Source: Oscillospiraceae bacterium
GTDB taxonomy: Bacteria; Bacillota; Clostridia; Oscillospirales; Oscillospiraceae
Direction of reading: 5' to 3'
Assembly: GCA_902775985.1 (NCBI GenBank)
Contig: CACYOR010000011.1
Span: 1 to 40,902 of the forward strand
Length of the DNA: 40,902 nt
The notes under the pieces are model-generated. The model saw nothing but the letters and a program-made list of their open reading frames with translations, was not told the origin of the DNA and searched no databases. Shown here piece after piece: positions 16,775-24,544 of the stretch; the first letter of the stretch is position 1; each line of letters begins with the position of its first letter. The position numbers were made by a program, and so were the translations under genes.

Positions 16775-18238
16775 TTATGCAAAAGCGATTTCCAACAGAT
16801 CCAGCTTGCCCTTCCCCCGATACCGCAGGTAGACGGGGCAGCGCTTCACCGGGCAGTCTGCCGCGGCGGCCAATTCATTGGGCGAGAAAGGAATGCGGTA
16901 GGTCGTCCAGTCTGTCGTAGGAGAGAGGATAAAGGCCGCGATCGCTTTTCCTTCTTCTCCGCCCAGCAGCTCCAGCGTTCCGTTTCCGCCGCGTACTGTC
17001 ACAGCGAGGCCGTCGGTTTCCGTCAGATCGAAATACTTATAGCCCACAACACAGCCGTTTCGGATGTCGGTGATGAAGGACTTCGGCGCGTTCGCTTCAC
17101 TGCTGGCGTTAACAGGATGCTCTGTTGGCTCCAGAGGCTCGTAGTCCGGCCCGTCCTGGGTCACAAAGGGGCCACCCATGGGGTTGCGAAAGCCCAGAAC
17201 GCTCCCGCCGCGCAGACAGCAGGCAATGGACGCGCTGTAGCCGCCCTTTCCTTTGAGCGGACCGCCGTTCAAGCCGCAGCTGGTGGCCTCCACCATGGCG
17301 ATACTGCCGTCCTCCGCAAAACGGATCGACTCCGCGACCGCCTGCCGGTTTTTCCACTTGCCGTTGGTCGTGCGATGATCGAAGACATACCACTGTCCTT
17401 TTACGCAGACCAGGCCGCCATGGCTGTTCCCCATGGGATAGGCGGCGTTCATCAGCTTTCGGCCCCGGTATCCGATGTCACTGGAGGAATGGATTGGCCC
17501 TTTGTGAATAAAGCCCTTGTCGGGGAAAAGGCTCATGGCATAGTTGAGGCCCGTGATGTCCGTTGCTGGGTAAACCAGGTAATACCAGCTTCCGATATGG
17601 CGGATGGAGGGACCTTCCCAGTAATTAGGCTTTTTGGCGTTGAAATCCGCCGGGAGAAGGATGGTGGGCTCAGATTTGATGGTCAGCATATCCCGCTCCA
17701 GCTCCATCACGAACAGCCCCACGATCTCATGTCCGAAGCGGCCGTTGGAGGGCTGCCCGCTCCCCACATAGAGATAGACGCGCCCATCATCATCCACCAA
17801 AACCGCCGGATCAAACACGAACCAGTCCTCCGCCCGGGAGCCGTAGACCCTGCCGTCCGGGAAACGCACGTCGCCCAGATACGTATATTTTCCTGCCGGG
17901 GTATCGCACACGGCAACAGAAGTGACGGAGGAATTGGCAACCGAATAATACAGATAATAGTGCCCATCCGTCCCGCGGACCACGTCCGGCGCGTAATAGG
18001 ACTTCCGGTCCGTGTTCCACGGGGTCTGTTCTTTTCGGAAAATGACTCCCTCGTAGCGCCAGTCGCTGAGATCGTCTTCCGGGGCTGACCAAGCCACATA
18101 GTCGTTGACGCAGTAGTCCTTGCTCCCGAAGCGGTCATGGCTGCCGAAGACATACAGTCTGCCGTCAAAAAGCCGGGGCTCCGCATCCGGGATATACTCC
18201 CAGCCGGGGAGATACGGGTTAAAGCATTGTTGTTTCAA
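16775..18238 (-). CDS. Glycoside hydrolase family 43 (arabinofuranosidase/xylosidase-like)
   Basis: A 487-residue five-bladed propeller enzyme of family GH43 with an added C-terminal beta-sandwich (about residues 365-487, resembling a carbohydrate-binding module). The catalytic triad is visible: base Asp18 in D-A-E-P, Asp143 in F-D-P-A-V and acid Glu208 in Y-W-E-G-P-S-I. GH43 enzymes remove arabinofuranose or xylose units from plant side chains. No signal peptide, so it acts on imported oligomers. It heads the minus-strand GH43-SGNH-deacetylase-GH2 operon and is divergent from the AraC regulator with only 65 bp between start codons, which suggests shared control. Confidence 0.88.
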   Translation of the reverse strand: MKQQCFNPYLPGWEYIPDAEPRLFDGRLYVFGSHDRFGSKDYCVNDYVAWSAPEDDLSDWRYEGVIFRKEQTPWNTDRKSYYAPDVVRGTDGHYYLYYSVANSSVTSVAVCDTPAGKYTYLGDVRFPDGRVYGSRAEDWFVFDPAVLVDDDGRVYLYVGSGQPSNGRFGHEIVGLFVMELERDMLTIKSEPTILLPADFNAKKPNYWEGPSIRHIGSWYYLVYPATDITGLNYAMSLFPDKGFIHKGPIHSSSDIGYRGRKLMNAAYPMGNSHGGLVCVKGQWYVFDHRTTNGKWKNRQAVAESIRFAEDGSIAMVEATSCGLNGGPLKGKGGYSASIACCLRGGSVLGFRNPMGGPFVTQDGPDYEPLEPTEHPVNASSEANAPKSFITDIRNGCVVGYKYFDLTETDGLAVTVRGGNGTLELLGGEEGKAIAAFILSPTTDWTTYRIPFSPNELAAAADCPVKRCPVYLRYRGKGKLDLLEIAFA

Positions 18239-18303
18239 AGCATAAATCCTTCCTTTTCATCGAGCTTTCAGTATGATAGAATAGGAAATAAGGGGTGAAG
18301 GCT

Positions 18304-19338
18304 ATGGAAAACGTGGTTCATTTATACTTCCGGGATATCGAGGAGGTCCGGGCGCAGGAGAGCGGCCAAATCGTAAACTATCTGCGCGATCACACCGTCG
18401 ACCGGGATTACTTTTCCAAGCTCTCCGTTGCGACCAGTGTTCACACCCCGGAGGAATATCTCTTCTCCAACTACATGGACAGGCGTTCCTTCTGCCTGCA
18501 CACCCCCGCCGAGAGCGGTTTTTTCCAGGAAACCTACATGCATAAGCACAATTTCTTCGAACTGATGTACATCATGCGCGGCGAGGCTTCGGTCATGATC
18601 GAGGAGGAAGAAGTGCGCTATTCGGCGGGGAATCTGTGCCTGCTGAATCGGAGCACCATGCACCGGGAAACCGACATGGCCTCCGCCGATATCCTCTATA
18701 TCGGCATCGACCCCTCGCTCATCACGCAATGGCCGAAAGGGCTTGTCCAGCCCTTCGGCTATAAAAGCATCCTCAACCGCTTCTTCAGCGAGAACCTGTC
18801 GGAGAGAGCGGCGTGCAAGCGGGACTATGTGGACTTTCAGCTTTTGGGTGAGGACCCGATCCCGCAGATTGCCGATGAGCTGATCCGGGCCTACTCCGAA
18901 AAACGGGTGGGGTATCAGTTTGACATTTACTCGTCGCTGCTTCGGCTGTTTGCGGCACTGGAGAGCCCGGAGCTCTATCGGGCCGAGTACGTTTCCCTTG
19001 GCTACGGGAGGGAACTGATTACCCTCGAAAAGGCGAAAAAGCTGATCGAGGAACGCCACGGCAATGTCCGCCGCGCGGAGCTGGCTCAGGAGCTCCATTA
19101 TTCCTGTGAATACCTCTCCCGCATGATCAAAGATCACACGGGCTATACGCTGAAGGCCTATTGCCAAAAGGTCCAGCTGCGCGAAGCAGCCCGGCTGCTC
19201 AAAGGCTCCGAACTACCGGTGAGCAGGATCGCCGCTACCCTGGGCTATGAGAATCGCACACAGTTTTACAAAATATTTGAGCGTGAGTATCAGATGACTC
19301 CCACAGAATACCGGGAAAAAGCACACGCCAAGCGCTGA
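18304..19338 (+). CDS. AraC-family transcriptional regulator
   Basis: A 344-residue regulator. The N-terminal cupin-like sensor (about residues 75-180: H-K-H-N-F-F-E-L-M-Y-I-M-R-G) is followed by a C-terminal double helix-turn-helix (about 240-340, ending G-Y-E-N-R-T-Q-F-Y-K-I-F-E-R-E-Y-Q-M-T-P-T-E-Y-R). The ATG at 18304 has AAGGGGTG at good distance; a GTG at 18295 lies inside that site. It is transcribed away from the GH43 operon and towards the sugar transporter, with a terminator between. It probably activates the arabinan genes in response to a sugar; the inducer is not visible from the sequence. Confidence 0.88.
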   Translation: MENVVHLYFRDIEEVRAQESGQIVNYLRDHTVDRDYFSKLSVATSVHTPEEYLFSNYMDRRSFCLHTPAESGFFQETYMHKHNFFELMYIMRGEASVMIEEEEVRYSAGNLCLLNRSTMHRETDMASADILYIGIDPSLITQWPKGLVQPFGYKSILNRFFSENLSERAACKRDYVDFQLLGEDPIPQIADELIRAYSEKRVGYQFDIYSSLLRLFAALESPELYRAEYVSLGYGRELITLEKAKKLIEERHGNVRRAELAQELHYSCEYLSRMIKDHTGYTLKAYCQKVQLREAARLLKGSELPVSRIAATLGYENRTQFYKIFEREYQMTPTEYREKAHAKR

Positions 19339-19344
19339 TACGAG

Positions 19345-19374
19345 GCGGGTCGAGTGGATCGACCCGCTTTTTTA
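19345..19374 (+). terminator. Terminator of the AraC-family gene
   Basis: GCGGGTCGA and TCGACCCGC form a 9-bp stem with a 5-base loop, followed by TTTTTTTATT. It overlaps the stop codon of the convergent transporter gene. Confidence 0.85.
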
Positions 19375-20838
19375 TTCCGTACCCTGCCTGTCAAAATAGG
19401 TTTTCATTTCTCCGCGGACCGCGTTGGTGACGGGATATTTCCTGTAGATCAGGACAGAGATAACGCCCAGCACGGCGGGGACCAGACCCATGATCACGAT
19501 GAACCAGTTGAGCATCGTGGGGATCTGGGAGACGTTCCCGGCGAATCGGTTTCCTTCCTCCACGGTATAGCCGATCCCGGTCAGCACCAGGCCGACGATC
19601 GCCGTGGAAAAAGCCGTCTGCATCTTTGTGATGAAGCCGTCGGTCACCGTGGTCAGGGCGGAGCGGTCTTTCCCGGTTTTGTAGATGCCATAGTCCACGA
19701 CCTCCATCTGCACAAAGGTCTGCGGCACAAAGTCCGTCCCCACGCCGGTAGCCATGATGAACATGGTCGCAAAGAACAGCCAGGGAGCGTGTTGCAAAAG
19801 CCCTGTGATCTGGGCGATGAACAGGATGGCGCCGCCGACCGCCTGAATGAGCAGCAGTGTGCAGGTCATCTTGACCGGGTCCTTAAAGAGCTTCAAAAGC
19901 GGTCTGCCCAGGATCGCACCCAGAACCATGGGGACGACGGTGATCATGGCGTTGATGCCGTTGTAGACGGTGAATTGCTCCATGTCCGCGATGCCAGTGC
20001 TCAGATCGGCGCAGAAGCCCCATTTGATGTAATAGATGGGTGTGGCGAAGATCAGCGTCCAGATAAAGCCGGCAAACAGGCCTTTGAGCGCAAATATGAC
20101 CATAGCCTTGTTTTCTTTGAACAAATCAAAGAAATCCTTAAGCTTCAGCTTCTCGGAGCGTTCTTCCTCCACATGATGCTTTTCCTTTACCACGAACCAG
20201 CCGATAAGAGAGATCGCCACGGAGGCGACAACAAGAATCATGATGACCCTGGCTGCGGCATCGTGGTAGCTCATGCCCCCTGCGTTGAGCGCAACGATAG
20301 CAGCAGTAAACACGACGTTGGCAACAACGCCGGTGAGGAAGGACATCAGCCTCGGCCCGACCACCAGCTTTGTCCGCTGGTTTTCATCGGTGGACATGGT
20401 GCGGTAGAGGAGAAGATCCTTATAGAACGAGCTGCCGATGTCATAGACGAGGTAGAACACAATGACCCAGGCGATGATCAGCGCGGGCGTGCTCGCCATG
20501 GAGCTGGGAAGCGAAAACAGGGCAATGGCGCCGATCGCCTCCATGATGATGCTGATGAGGAAGAAGGGCTTATACTTGCCAATCCTGGTGCGCTTGGAAT
20601 TGTCAATGATAAAGCCCTGGATGGGGTCGTCCACCGCATCGATCACACGAGCCGCCATCAGCAGGATCGTGGCCAGCAGCGCAGCGTAGCTGATGCCGGA
20701 ATACTCTGTCATGTAGACCATCAGCATGGACGACATGAGCACGCCGGTCAGCGCGTTGGTGAAAGAAAGGGTTGTCGTGCCAAAGCATTCCTTAAAGCCG
20801 ATATGCTCCGGATCTCTGGCTTTTCTCTGTTTTTTCAT
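19372..20838 (-). CDS. GPH-family sugar:cation symporter (MFS)
   Basis: A 488-residue membrane protein with about twelve hydrophobic segments. It resembles the glycoside-pentoside-hexuronide (MelB-like) family: D-A-V-D-D-P-I-Q-G-F-I-I-D-N-S early in the chain and a R-x-R-I-G-K-Y-K-P-F loop are family marks. These carriers take up sugars or short oligosaccharides with sodium or protons. In this cluster, arabinose or arabino-oligosaccharides are the likely cargo, which fits the absence of signal peptides on the neighbouring hydrolases. GGAGGGAAAG precedes the ATG, and a probable promoter lies at 20878-20906. It is convergent with the AraC gene. Confidence 0.88.
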   Translation of the reverse strand: MKKQRKARDPEHIGFKECFGTTTLSFTNALTGVLMSSMLMVYMTEYSGISYAALLATILLMAARVIDAVDDPIQGFIIDNSKRTRIGKYKPFFLISIIMEAIGAIALFSLPSSMASTPALIIAWVIVFYLVYDIGSSFYKDLLLYRTMSTDENQRTKLVVGPRLMSFLTGVVANVVFTAAIVALNAGGMSYHDAAARVIMILVVASVAISLIGWFVVKEKHHVEEERSEKLKLKDFFDLFKENKAMVIFALKGLFAGFIWTLIFATPIYYIKWGFCADLSTGIADMEQFTVYNGINAMITVVPMVLGAILGRPLLKLFKDPVKMTCTLLLIQAVGGAILFIAQITGLLQHAPWLFFATMFIMATGVGTDFVPQTFVQMEVVDYGIYKTGKDRSALTTVTDGFITKMQTAFSTAIVGLVLTGIGYTVEEGNRFAGNVSQIPTMLNWFIVIMGLVPAVLGVISVLIYRKYPVTNAVRGEMKTYFDRQGTE

Positions 20839-20877
20839 CGCTTTCCCTCCGTATCAGAATAGAGTTTCCCTGATTTC

Positions 20878-20906
20878 ATCATAGAAAAACGGACGACCCT
20901 TTACAA
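20878..20906 (-). promoter_or_regulatory. Probable promoter of the sugar symporter gene
   Basis: On the minus strand TTGTAA (20906-20901), 17 bp, then TATGAT (20883-20878), 40 bp before the start codon. The -35 box lies in the loop of the hairpin at 20887-20926. Confidence 0.5.
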
Positions 20907-20926
20907 TGTCAAAAGGCCGCCCGTTT
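20884..20926 (-). terminator. Terminator behind the MATE gene
   Basis: Read on the minus strand the two 16-base arms (AAACGGGCGGCCTTTT and AAAGGGTCGTCCGTTT) pair throughout when G-U pairs are allowed, and a run of T follows. It lies 70 bp behind the MATE stop codon. Confidence 0.6.
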
Positions 20927-20993
20927 GGGCAAAACTGTATCAATTTTTTATTTCTTTGTTGTTGCTATGGTTTTTTGTTAGAAACTGTCACAT

Positions 20994-22352
20994 TCAATTG
21001 CTGCTTTTTCCTGCATGATCGGCAGCCGCGATTTGCCTGTATCCTCGCAATCCCAGAACAGAAGCGGCCAGGATCGAGCCGAAATCCGCTGCCGTGTGAG
21101 CCGCTGCGATCCCGGTCAGCCCGAAGAGATCGTGCATCAGATAGAGCGCAGGGATCAGCAGCACGCCCTGCCGCAGAACGGATACCAGCGTTGCCTGAAA
21201 GGCCTTTCCCGCAGCCTGCAGATAATTGCTGCTCAGGTAAAAGAACCCAAGAAAGGGGCTGGCCAGAATCAGCCAAAAGAGGAAGCGGCTGCCCAGGGCG
21301 AGATTCGCCGCATCCTTCAGGAACAGCGCGAGCAGATGCTCTCTGCCAAACCAGCAGCCGGCGGCAGAAAGAAAGCCGAAGCCGGCGGTGAGCAGTGCGG
21401 TCTTCTGAAGGCTCTCCCGCAGTCTTGTGCGGTCTCTCGCGCCGTAATTGTAGGCCAGCAGGGGCGAGACGCCGATGCAGATCCCCATCTGTACCATGGT
21501 GATCACAAGTACGGAACGCCCGGCAGCAGCCATGGCTGCGATCGCTCCGGAGCCGTACGCGTTCAGCAAACGGTTGGAGAAGGTAGATGCCAGCCCGGAC
21601 AGAATGCTGCTGATGCCGTTTGGCAGACCGACAGCCAGAATATGCAGGAGCAGAACCGGCTTCCGGATCGCGTACCACGGAGAGAACACCATGGCAGAAG
21701 CGTGTTTTCGCATTGCAAAGACCAACATCACGGAGGATACCAGATTCCCCAGCACGGTTGCCAGCGCTGCGCCGGCCACACCCATTTTGAAAGAGAGGAT
21801 AAACAGCGGGTCCAGCAGCAGGTTGGTGACCGTACCGGCCATATTGCTGATCATGCCGGGCAGGATGATTCCCTCTGCGCGGATCGTAGAGGCCATGGAG
21901 ATGCTGAAGAGCATCAGCGGCGAGCCCAGCGCCAGGATGCGCATGTAGGTCCCCGCGTGTGGGATCAGGTTCTCTGTTGCGCCGAGCAGCCGAAGGATCG
22001 GAGCTGTCGCCGACAGCAGAAGCAGGGAAAACACCGCCCCGAAGCCGATCGCCGCCCAGATGCAGAGACTGGACAGGGTCCGTGCCTGTTCCCGGTCTCC
22101 GGCGCCGAGCGTCCTTGCGATCACGGCGCAGCCTCCCGCGCCGATCATCGTAGCCACAGCGGTGGCCAGGCTGAAAATCGGCCCGACTACCGCCACGGCG
22201 GCAACCTGATCGTCATCACCCAGCATGCTGATAAAGAACATATCCGCGATGTTGTAGACAACCATGATCAGGATGGTCAGCACAGAGGGCACGACCAGTG
22301 CGATGATGGCACGCCAGACCCCTTTTTCCCGGAACAGGGCTTCGTTTCCCAT
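20994..22352 (-). CDS. MATE-family efflux transporter
   Basis: A 452-residue protein with twelve predicted hydrophobic segments and MATE-family marks: a P-x-x-x-x-x-x-x-x-x-Y-N-I-A-D-M-F-F-I segment near the start, G-A-G-G-C-A-V-I-A-R-T-L-G-A-G-D, and Q-M-G-I-C-I-G-V-S-P-L-L-A-Y-N-Y-G-A in the second half. MATE pumps export drugs or metabolites with sodium or protons. The start is placed at 22352 (M-G-N-E-A-L-F-R-E-K-G), since the longer frame would overlap the GH1 fragment; no strong ribosome binding site is seen. It starts 20 bp after the GH1 stop, so it was probably in an operon with that glucosidase. Substrate unknown. Confidence 0.88.
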   Translation of the reverse strand: MGNEALFREKGVWRAIIALVVPSVLTILIMVVYNIADMFFISMLGDDDQVAAVAVVGPIFSLATAVATMIGAGGCAVIARTLGAGDREQARTLSSLCIWAAIGFGAVFSLLLLSATAPILRLLGATENLIPHAGTYMRILALGSPLMLFSISMASTIRAEGIILPGMISNMAGTVTNLLLDPLFILSFKMGVAGAALATVLGNLVSSVMLVFAMRKHASAMVFSPWYAIRKPVLLLHILAVGLPNGISSILSGLASTFSNRLLNAYGSGAIAAMAAAGRSVLVITMVQMGICIGVSPLLAYNYGARDRTRLRESLQKTALLTAGFGFLSAAGCWFGREHLLALFLKDAANLALGSRFLFWLILASPFLGFFYLSSNYLQAAGKAFQATLVSVLRQGVLLIPALYLMHDLFGLTGIAAAHTAADFGSILAASVLGLRGYRQIAAADHAGKSSN

Positions 22353-22371
22353 CGGAGAAAGGCGCTTTCTC

Positions 22372-22560
22372 TCAGCGCGCGAAGCTGCCGAGGAAGGCAA
22401 GGCTTTCCTTCGGCGTTCTTGTCTGGGTTTCGCGGTCGACGGCAATCAGGCCGAAGGTCATGCTGTAGCCCTTCTGCCACTCGAAATTGTCCATCAGGCT
22501 CCAATGGCAGTAGCCCTTGACCGGGATGCCGTCGTTCAGGCAGTTTTCTACGCCCTGCAG
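22372..22560 (-). pseudogene. GH1 beta-glucosidase, C-terminal fragment
   Basis: About 60 codons on the minus strand encode the end of a family GH1 enzyme: G-I-P-V-K-G-Y-C-H-W-S-L-M-D-N-F-E-W followed by F-G-L-I-A-V-D-R and R-T-P-K-E-S, ending in TGA. The W-S-x-x-D-N-F-E-W sugar-binding motif is diagnostic of GH1. The rest of the gene (about 390 residues including both catalytic Glu) is absent; the sequence switches to unrelated plus-strand coding sequence near 22560. It is a deletion remnant. Confidence 0.85.
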
Positions 22561-22563
22561 GGC

Positions 22564-22686
22564 GCGGCGGCTCTGAACGGCTGGACGATGGTCGGTTCTG
22601 TCTGTGTCGGCGGTGTGATGGAGATCGGCGACATCGACAAGACCGACGGCTGCGCGCAGGCGGCTGCCCTGGCAGACAAGATTTAA
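22564..22686 (+). pseudogene. C-terminal fragment of a flavodoxin/FMN-reductase-like gene
   Basis: About 40 codons (L-N-G-W-T-M-V-G-S-V-C-V-G-G-V-M-E-I-G-D-I-D ... A-L-A-D-K-I, then TAA) resemble the C-terminal end of flavodoxin-like NADPH-dependent FMN reductases, in which a G-W...G...G-D-I...A-x-x-L-G-x-x-I pattern closes the fold. No start codon or upstream part is present; it abuts the GH1 fragment tail to tail near 22560. The family call rests on a short stretch and is tentative. Confidence 0.45.
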
Positions 22687-22737
22687 GGGAAATAAGGGCA
22701 GGGAGAAAATGATAATATCATCCCGGAATTATTGTTT

Positions 22738-22917
22738 TCAGCAAAGAATAAATATGGCCGCTTTCAGCTTCGCCTCCCCGTAGAGCGCGATCTCCGCTTC
22801 CTGCAGATCGAGAATGTGCAGCCCGTTTTCGGCGGCCACGGCGCAGAGCGTATCCGCGTCCATTTTTCCGAGAAAGGCTTCCCGCATCATGGAGAAGCTC
22901 ATGAATGCAAGCTTCAT
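22738..22917 (-). pseudogene. N-terminal fragment of a sugar phosphate isomerase/epimerase-like gene
   Basis: A start codon at 22917 with GAGGAGGA upstream opens a frame of 59 residues: M-K-L-A-F-M-S-F-S-M-M-R, then A-A-E-N-G-L-H-I-L-D-L-Q-E. This looks like the first strand and helix of a xylose-isomerase-like TIM barrel, whose full length is normally near 270 residues. The frame ends early in I-F-I-L-C and a stop. It follows the SGNH hydrolase with a 43-bp gap, so an operon was truncated by deletion. Confidence 0.55.
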
Positions 22918-22960
22918 CGTGTCCTCCTCTTCTTTTGCTCCGTCTCCGCGGATTCGCACT

Positions 22961-23659
22961 TCAGGAAAAGATCAGGTCAAACAGCTTCTCCGCAAACAGC
23001 TTGTGCATTTCCGGTGTGGGATGGTTCATACCGTTTACAAGCAGAGCCGTGGTGTCCATACCTTCGGCCGCCATGCGCTTCCACTCGGCGTACACGTCCG
23101 CCAGAGGCACATCCAACTCCTTGGCCACGTCCCGCATGCCCTGCACATAGGCGTCCATCTTGCCGCCCTTCTGCAGGGATTCAAAGTATTTATGGACGAA
23201 CCACCAAAAGCCTTTGAAGCCCTTGACGCTGCGGGAGCAGAGCATGCCCGGCGTCATCAGGACAACTTCGATTCCCTGATCGCGCAGCATCGTGACGATC
23301 TGCCGCAGGTTCTGCTTATACTCCTCCAGCGCCTGTGCGCCCTTGCGGGAGTCTGTCACGTCGTTTGTGCCGAACATGACGCAGCAGAAATCCGGTTTTT
23401 TGTCCAGCACATCTCCCTTGATTCGTGCGAGGCCGTCTCTGGCAAAGTTGCCGCCGACGCCCGCGTTGATCACCGTGAAGTCCTTGCCATACGTCTCCCG
23501 GATGCGGTCAGCGAGCAGCTTGTGATACACCAGCTCCGGCTTTTGGACGGACTCCTTATAGCCGTTGGTGAATTCAAATTCTCCATGGGTCACGCTGTCT
23601 CCGAAAAAGCACAGCGTCGGATTCTCTCCGTTCAGGATCTTCTCCGCGATTTTTAACAT
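22961..23659 (-). CDS. SGNH/GDSL hydrolase (short form)
   Basis: A 232-residue SGNH-fold hydrolase without additional domains. Block I is F-F-G-D-S22-V-T, block II N-A-G-V-G-G-N, block III M-F-G-T-N-D, and the final His is in G-M-N-H-P-T. The Asp that usually stands three residues before this His is not seen (Gly instead). Cytosolic, with no signal peptide. AGGAGGAAATC precedes the ATG. It stood in front of a TIM-barrel epimerase-like gene that is now a fragment, and it faces away from the TetR-type gene. Probably an acyl or acetyl esterase for carbohydrates; substrate unknown. Confidence 0.8.
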   Translation of the reverse strand: MLKIAEKILNGENPTLCFFGDSVTHGEFEFTNGYKESVQKPELVYHKLLADRIRETYGKDFTVINAGVGGNFARDGLARIKGDVLDKKPDFCCVMFGTNDVTDSRKGAQALEEYKQNLRQIVTMLRDQGIEVVLMTPGMLCSRSVKGFKGFWWFVHKYFESLQKGGKMDAYVQGMRDVAKELDVPLADVYAEWKRMAAEGMDTTALLVNGMNHPTPEMHKLFAEKLFDLIFS

Positions 23660-23780
23660 AGTGATTTCCTCCTGCGTCCTGCTATCATTCTTTCCAAAGC
23701 TTTTTTACATTGACTTTTTGCACATTTATATATTAATATAAACCCCGGAAAACACGCAACCATCAGTTTGTTGCTTTCAG

Positions 23781-23821
23781 TCAGATAATGGACTTCGTCA
23801 TTGCTTTTGTCGATTATCTGA
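23781..23821. promoter_or_regulatory. Inverted repeat in the SGNH/TetR divergent region
   Basis: TCAGATAAT and ATTATCTGA (9 bp each) are separated by 23 bp in the 196-bp region between the divergent SGNH and TetR-type genes, 35 bp before the TetR start. A pair of half-sites for the local regulator is the simplest reading. An AT-rich palindrome (TTTATATATTAATATAAA) stands nearby at about 23725. Confidence 0.4.
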
Positions 23822-23855
23822 TATTCGCAAAGAAAAAAGTTGGGAGGCATCCGCT

Positions 23856-24423
23856 ATGAAACATACAGACACCAGAATCAAAGTGACGAAGTCCATGTTT
23901 CATCATGCGCTGCTGGATATACTCCAGGAAAAACCGATCGACCAGATTTCGGTCAAAGAGCTGGTGGAGGCAGCGGAGCTGAATCGCAGCACCTTTTATC
24001 TGCACTATTCCAGCCCCCTGGATGTGCTCAAGGAGATCGAAAACCAGTTTGTCGAGGAGAAGCTGGTGAAATTTGACTCGTACTGGACCGGCGCCATGGA
24101 TCAGGGACGGATGGCGGCGATCATTTCCATCGTGCTGCAGGACAAGGAGCTCTGCCGTATCCTCATGAGCGAGCACGGCGATCCGCAGTTCTTGATCAGC
24201 TTGAAGCATCTGGTGAAAGACGGCGTCTTGGACGGCTGGAAAAGAGATCACCCTAAAAATTTCCAAAGAAAAACTGGAGTTTTTGTATGACTATGTCTTT
24301 TCCGGCTCCACGCAGCTGATCCTCAGCTGGATACGCGATCCTCAGGGCGTCTCCCCGGAGGAGTTTTCCGAGTTCCTGGAGAGCCTGGGGCACCACGCCC
24401 TGCTGGCCGCCGAGAAGTTCTGA
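23856..24423 (+). pseudogene. TetR/AcrR-family regulator, interrupted by a frameshift
   Basis: The first frame gives a TetR-type helix-turn-helix (residues about 8-60: I-S-V-K-E-L-V-E-A-A-E-L-N-R-S-T-F-Y-L-H-Y) and then runs to V-L-D-G-W-K before it loses family resemblance near 24240. From there a second frame continues the protein: I-T-L-K-I-S-K-E-K-L-E-F-L-Y-D-Y, then S-G-S-T-Q-L-I-L-S-W-I and E-F-S-E-F-L-E-S-L-G-H-H, typical of the TetR_C C-terminal domain, ending at 24423. A base change in or near the A-run at 24237-24241 explains the break. Either the gene is dead or the assembly has an indel; the DNA-binding part alone could still be made, with a 144-residue product. GGGAGG lies before the ATG. 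Confidence 0.8.
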
Positions 24424-24443
24424 CAAGCATATCGCGAAAAGAA

Positions 24444-24474
24444 GGCGCAACCGGGATAGCTGCGTCATCTTTTT
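24444..24474 (+). terminator. Possible terminator behind the TetR-type gene
   Basis: GGCGCA and TGCGTC pair (one G-U) around an 11-base loop, followed within 4 bases by TTTTT. Confidence 0.4.
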
Positions 24475-24544
24475 ATGGGGCTATAGCCTACGCTACCACT
24501 TGGTGAATGCTTGACATCTCCAGAGCAGACGAGCTACCCCTGTA

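Noticed and set aside
15239-18088. A 949-codon plus-strand open frame opposite the SGNH and GH43 genes
   Set aside because: It crosses three real minus-strand genes, has no ribosome binding site of note and no recognisable domain.
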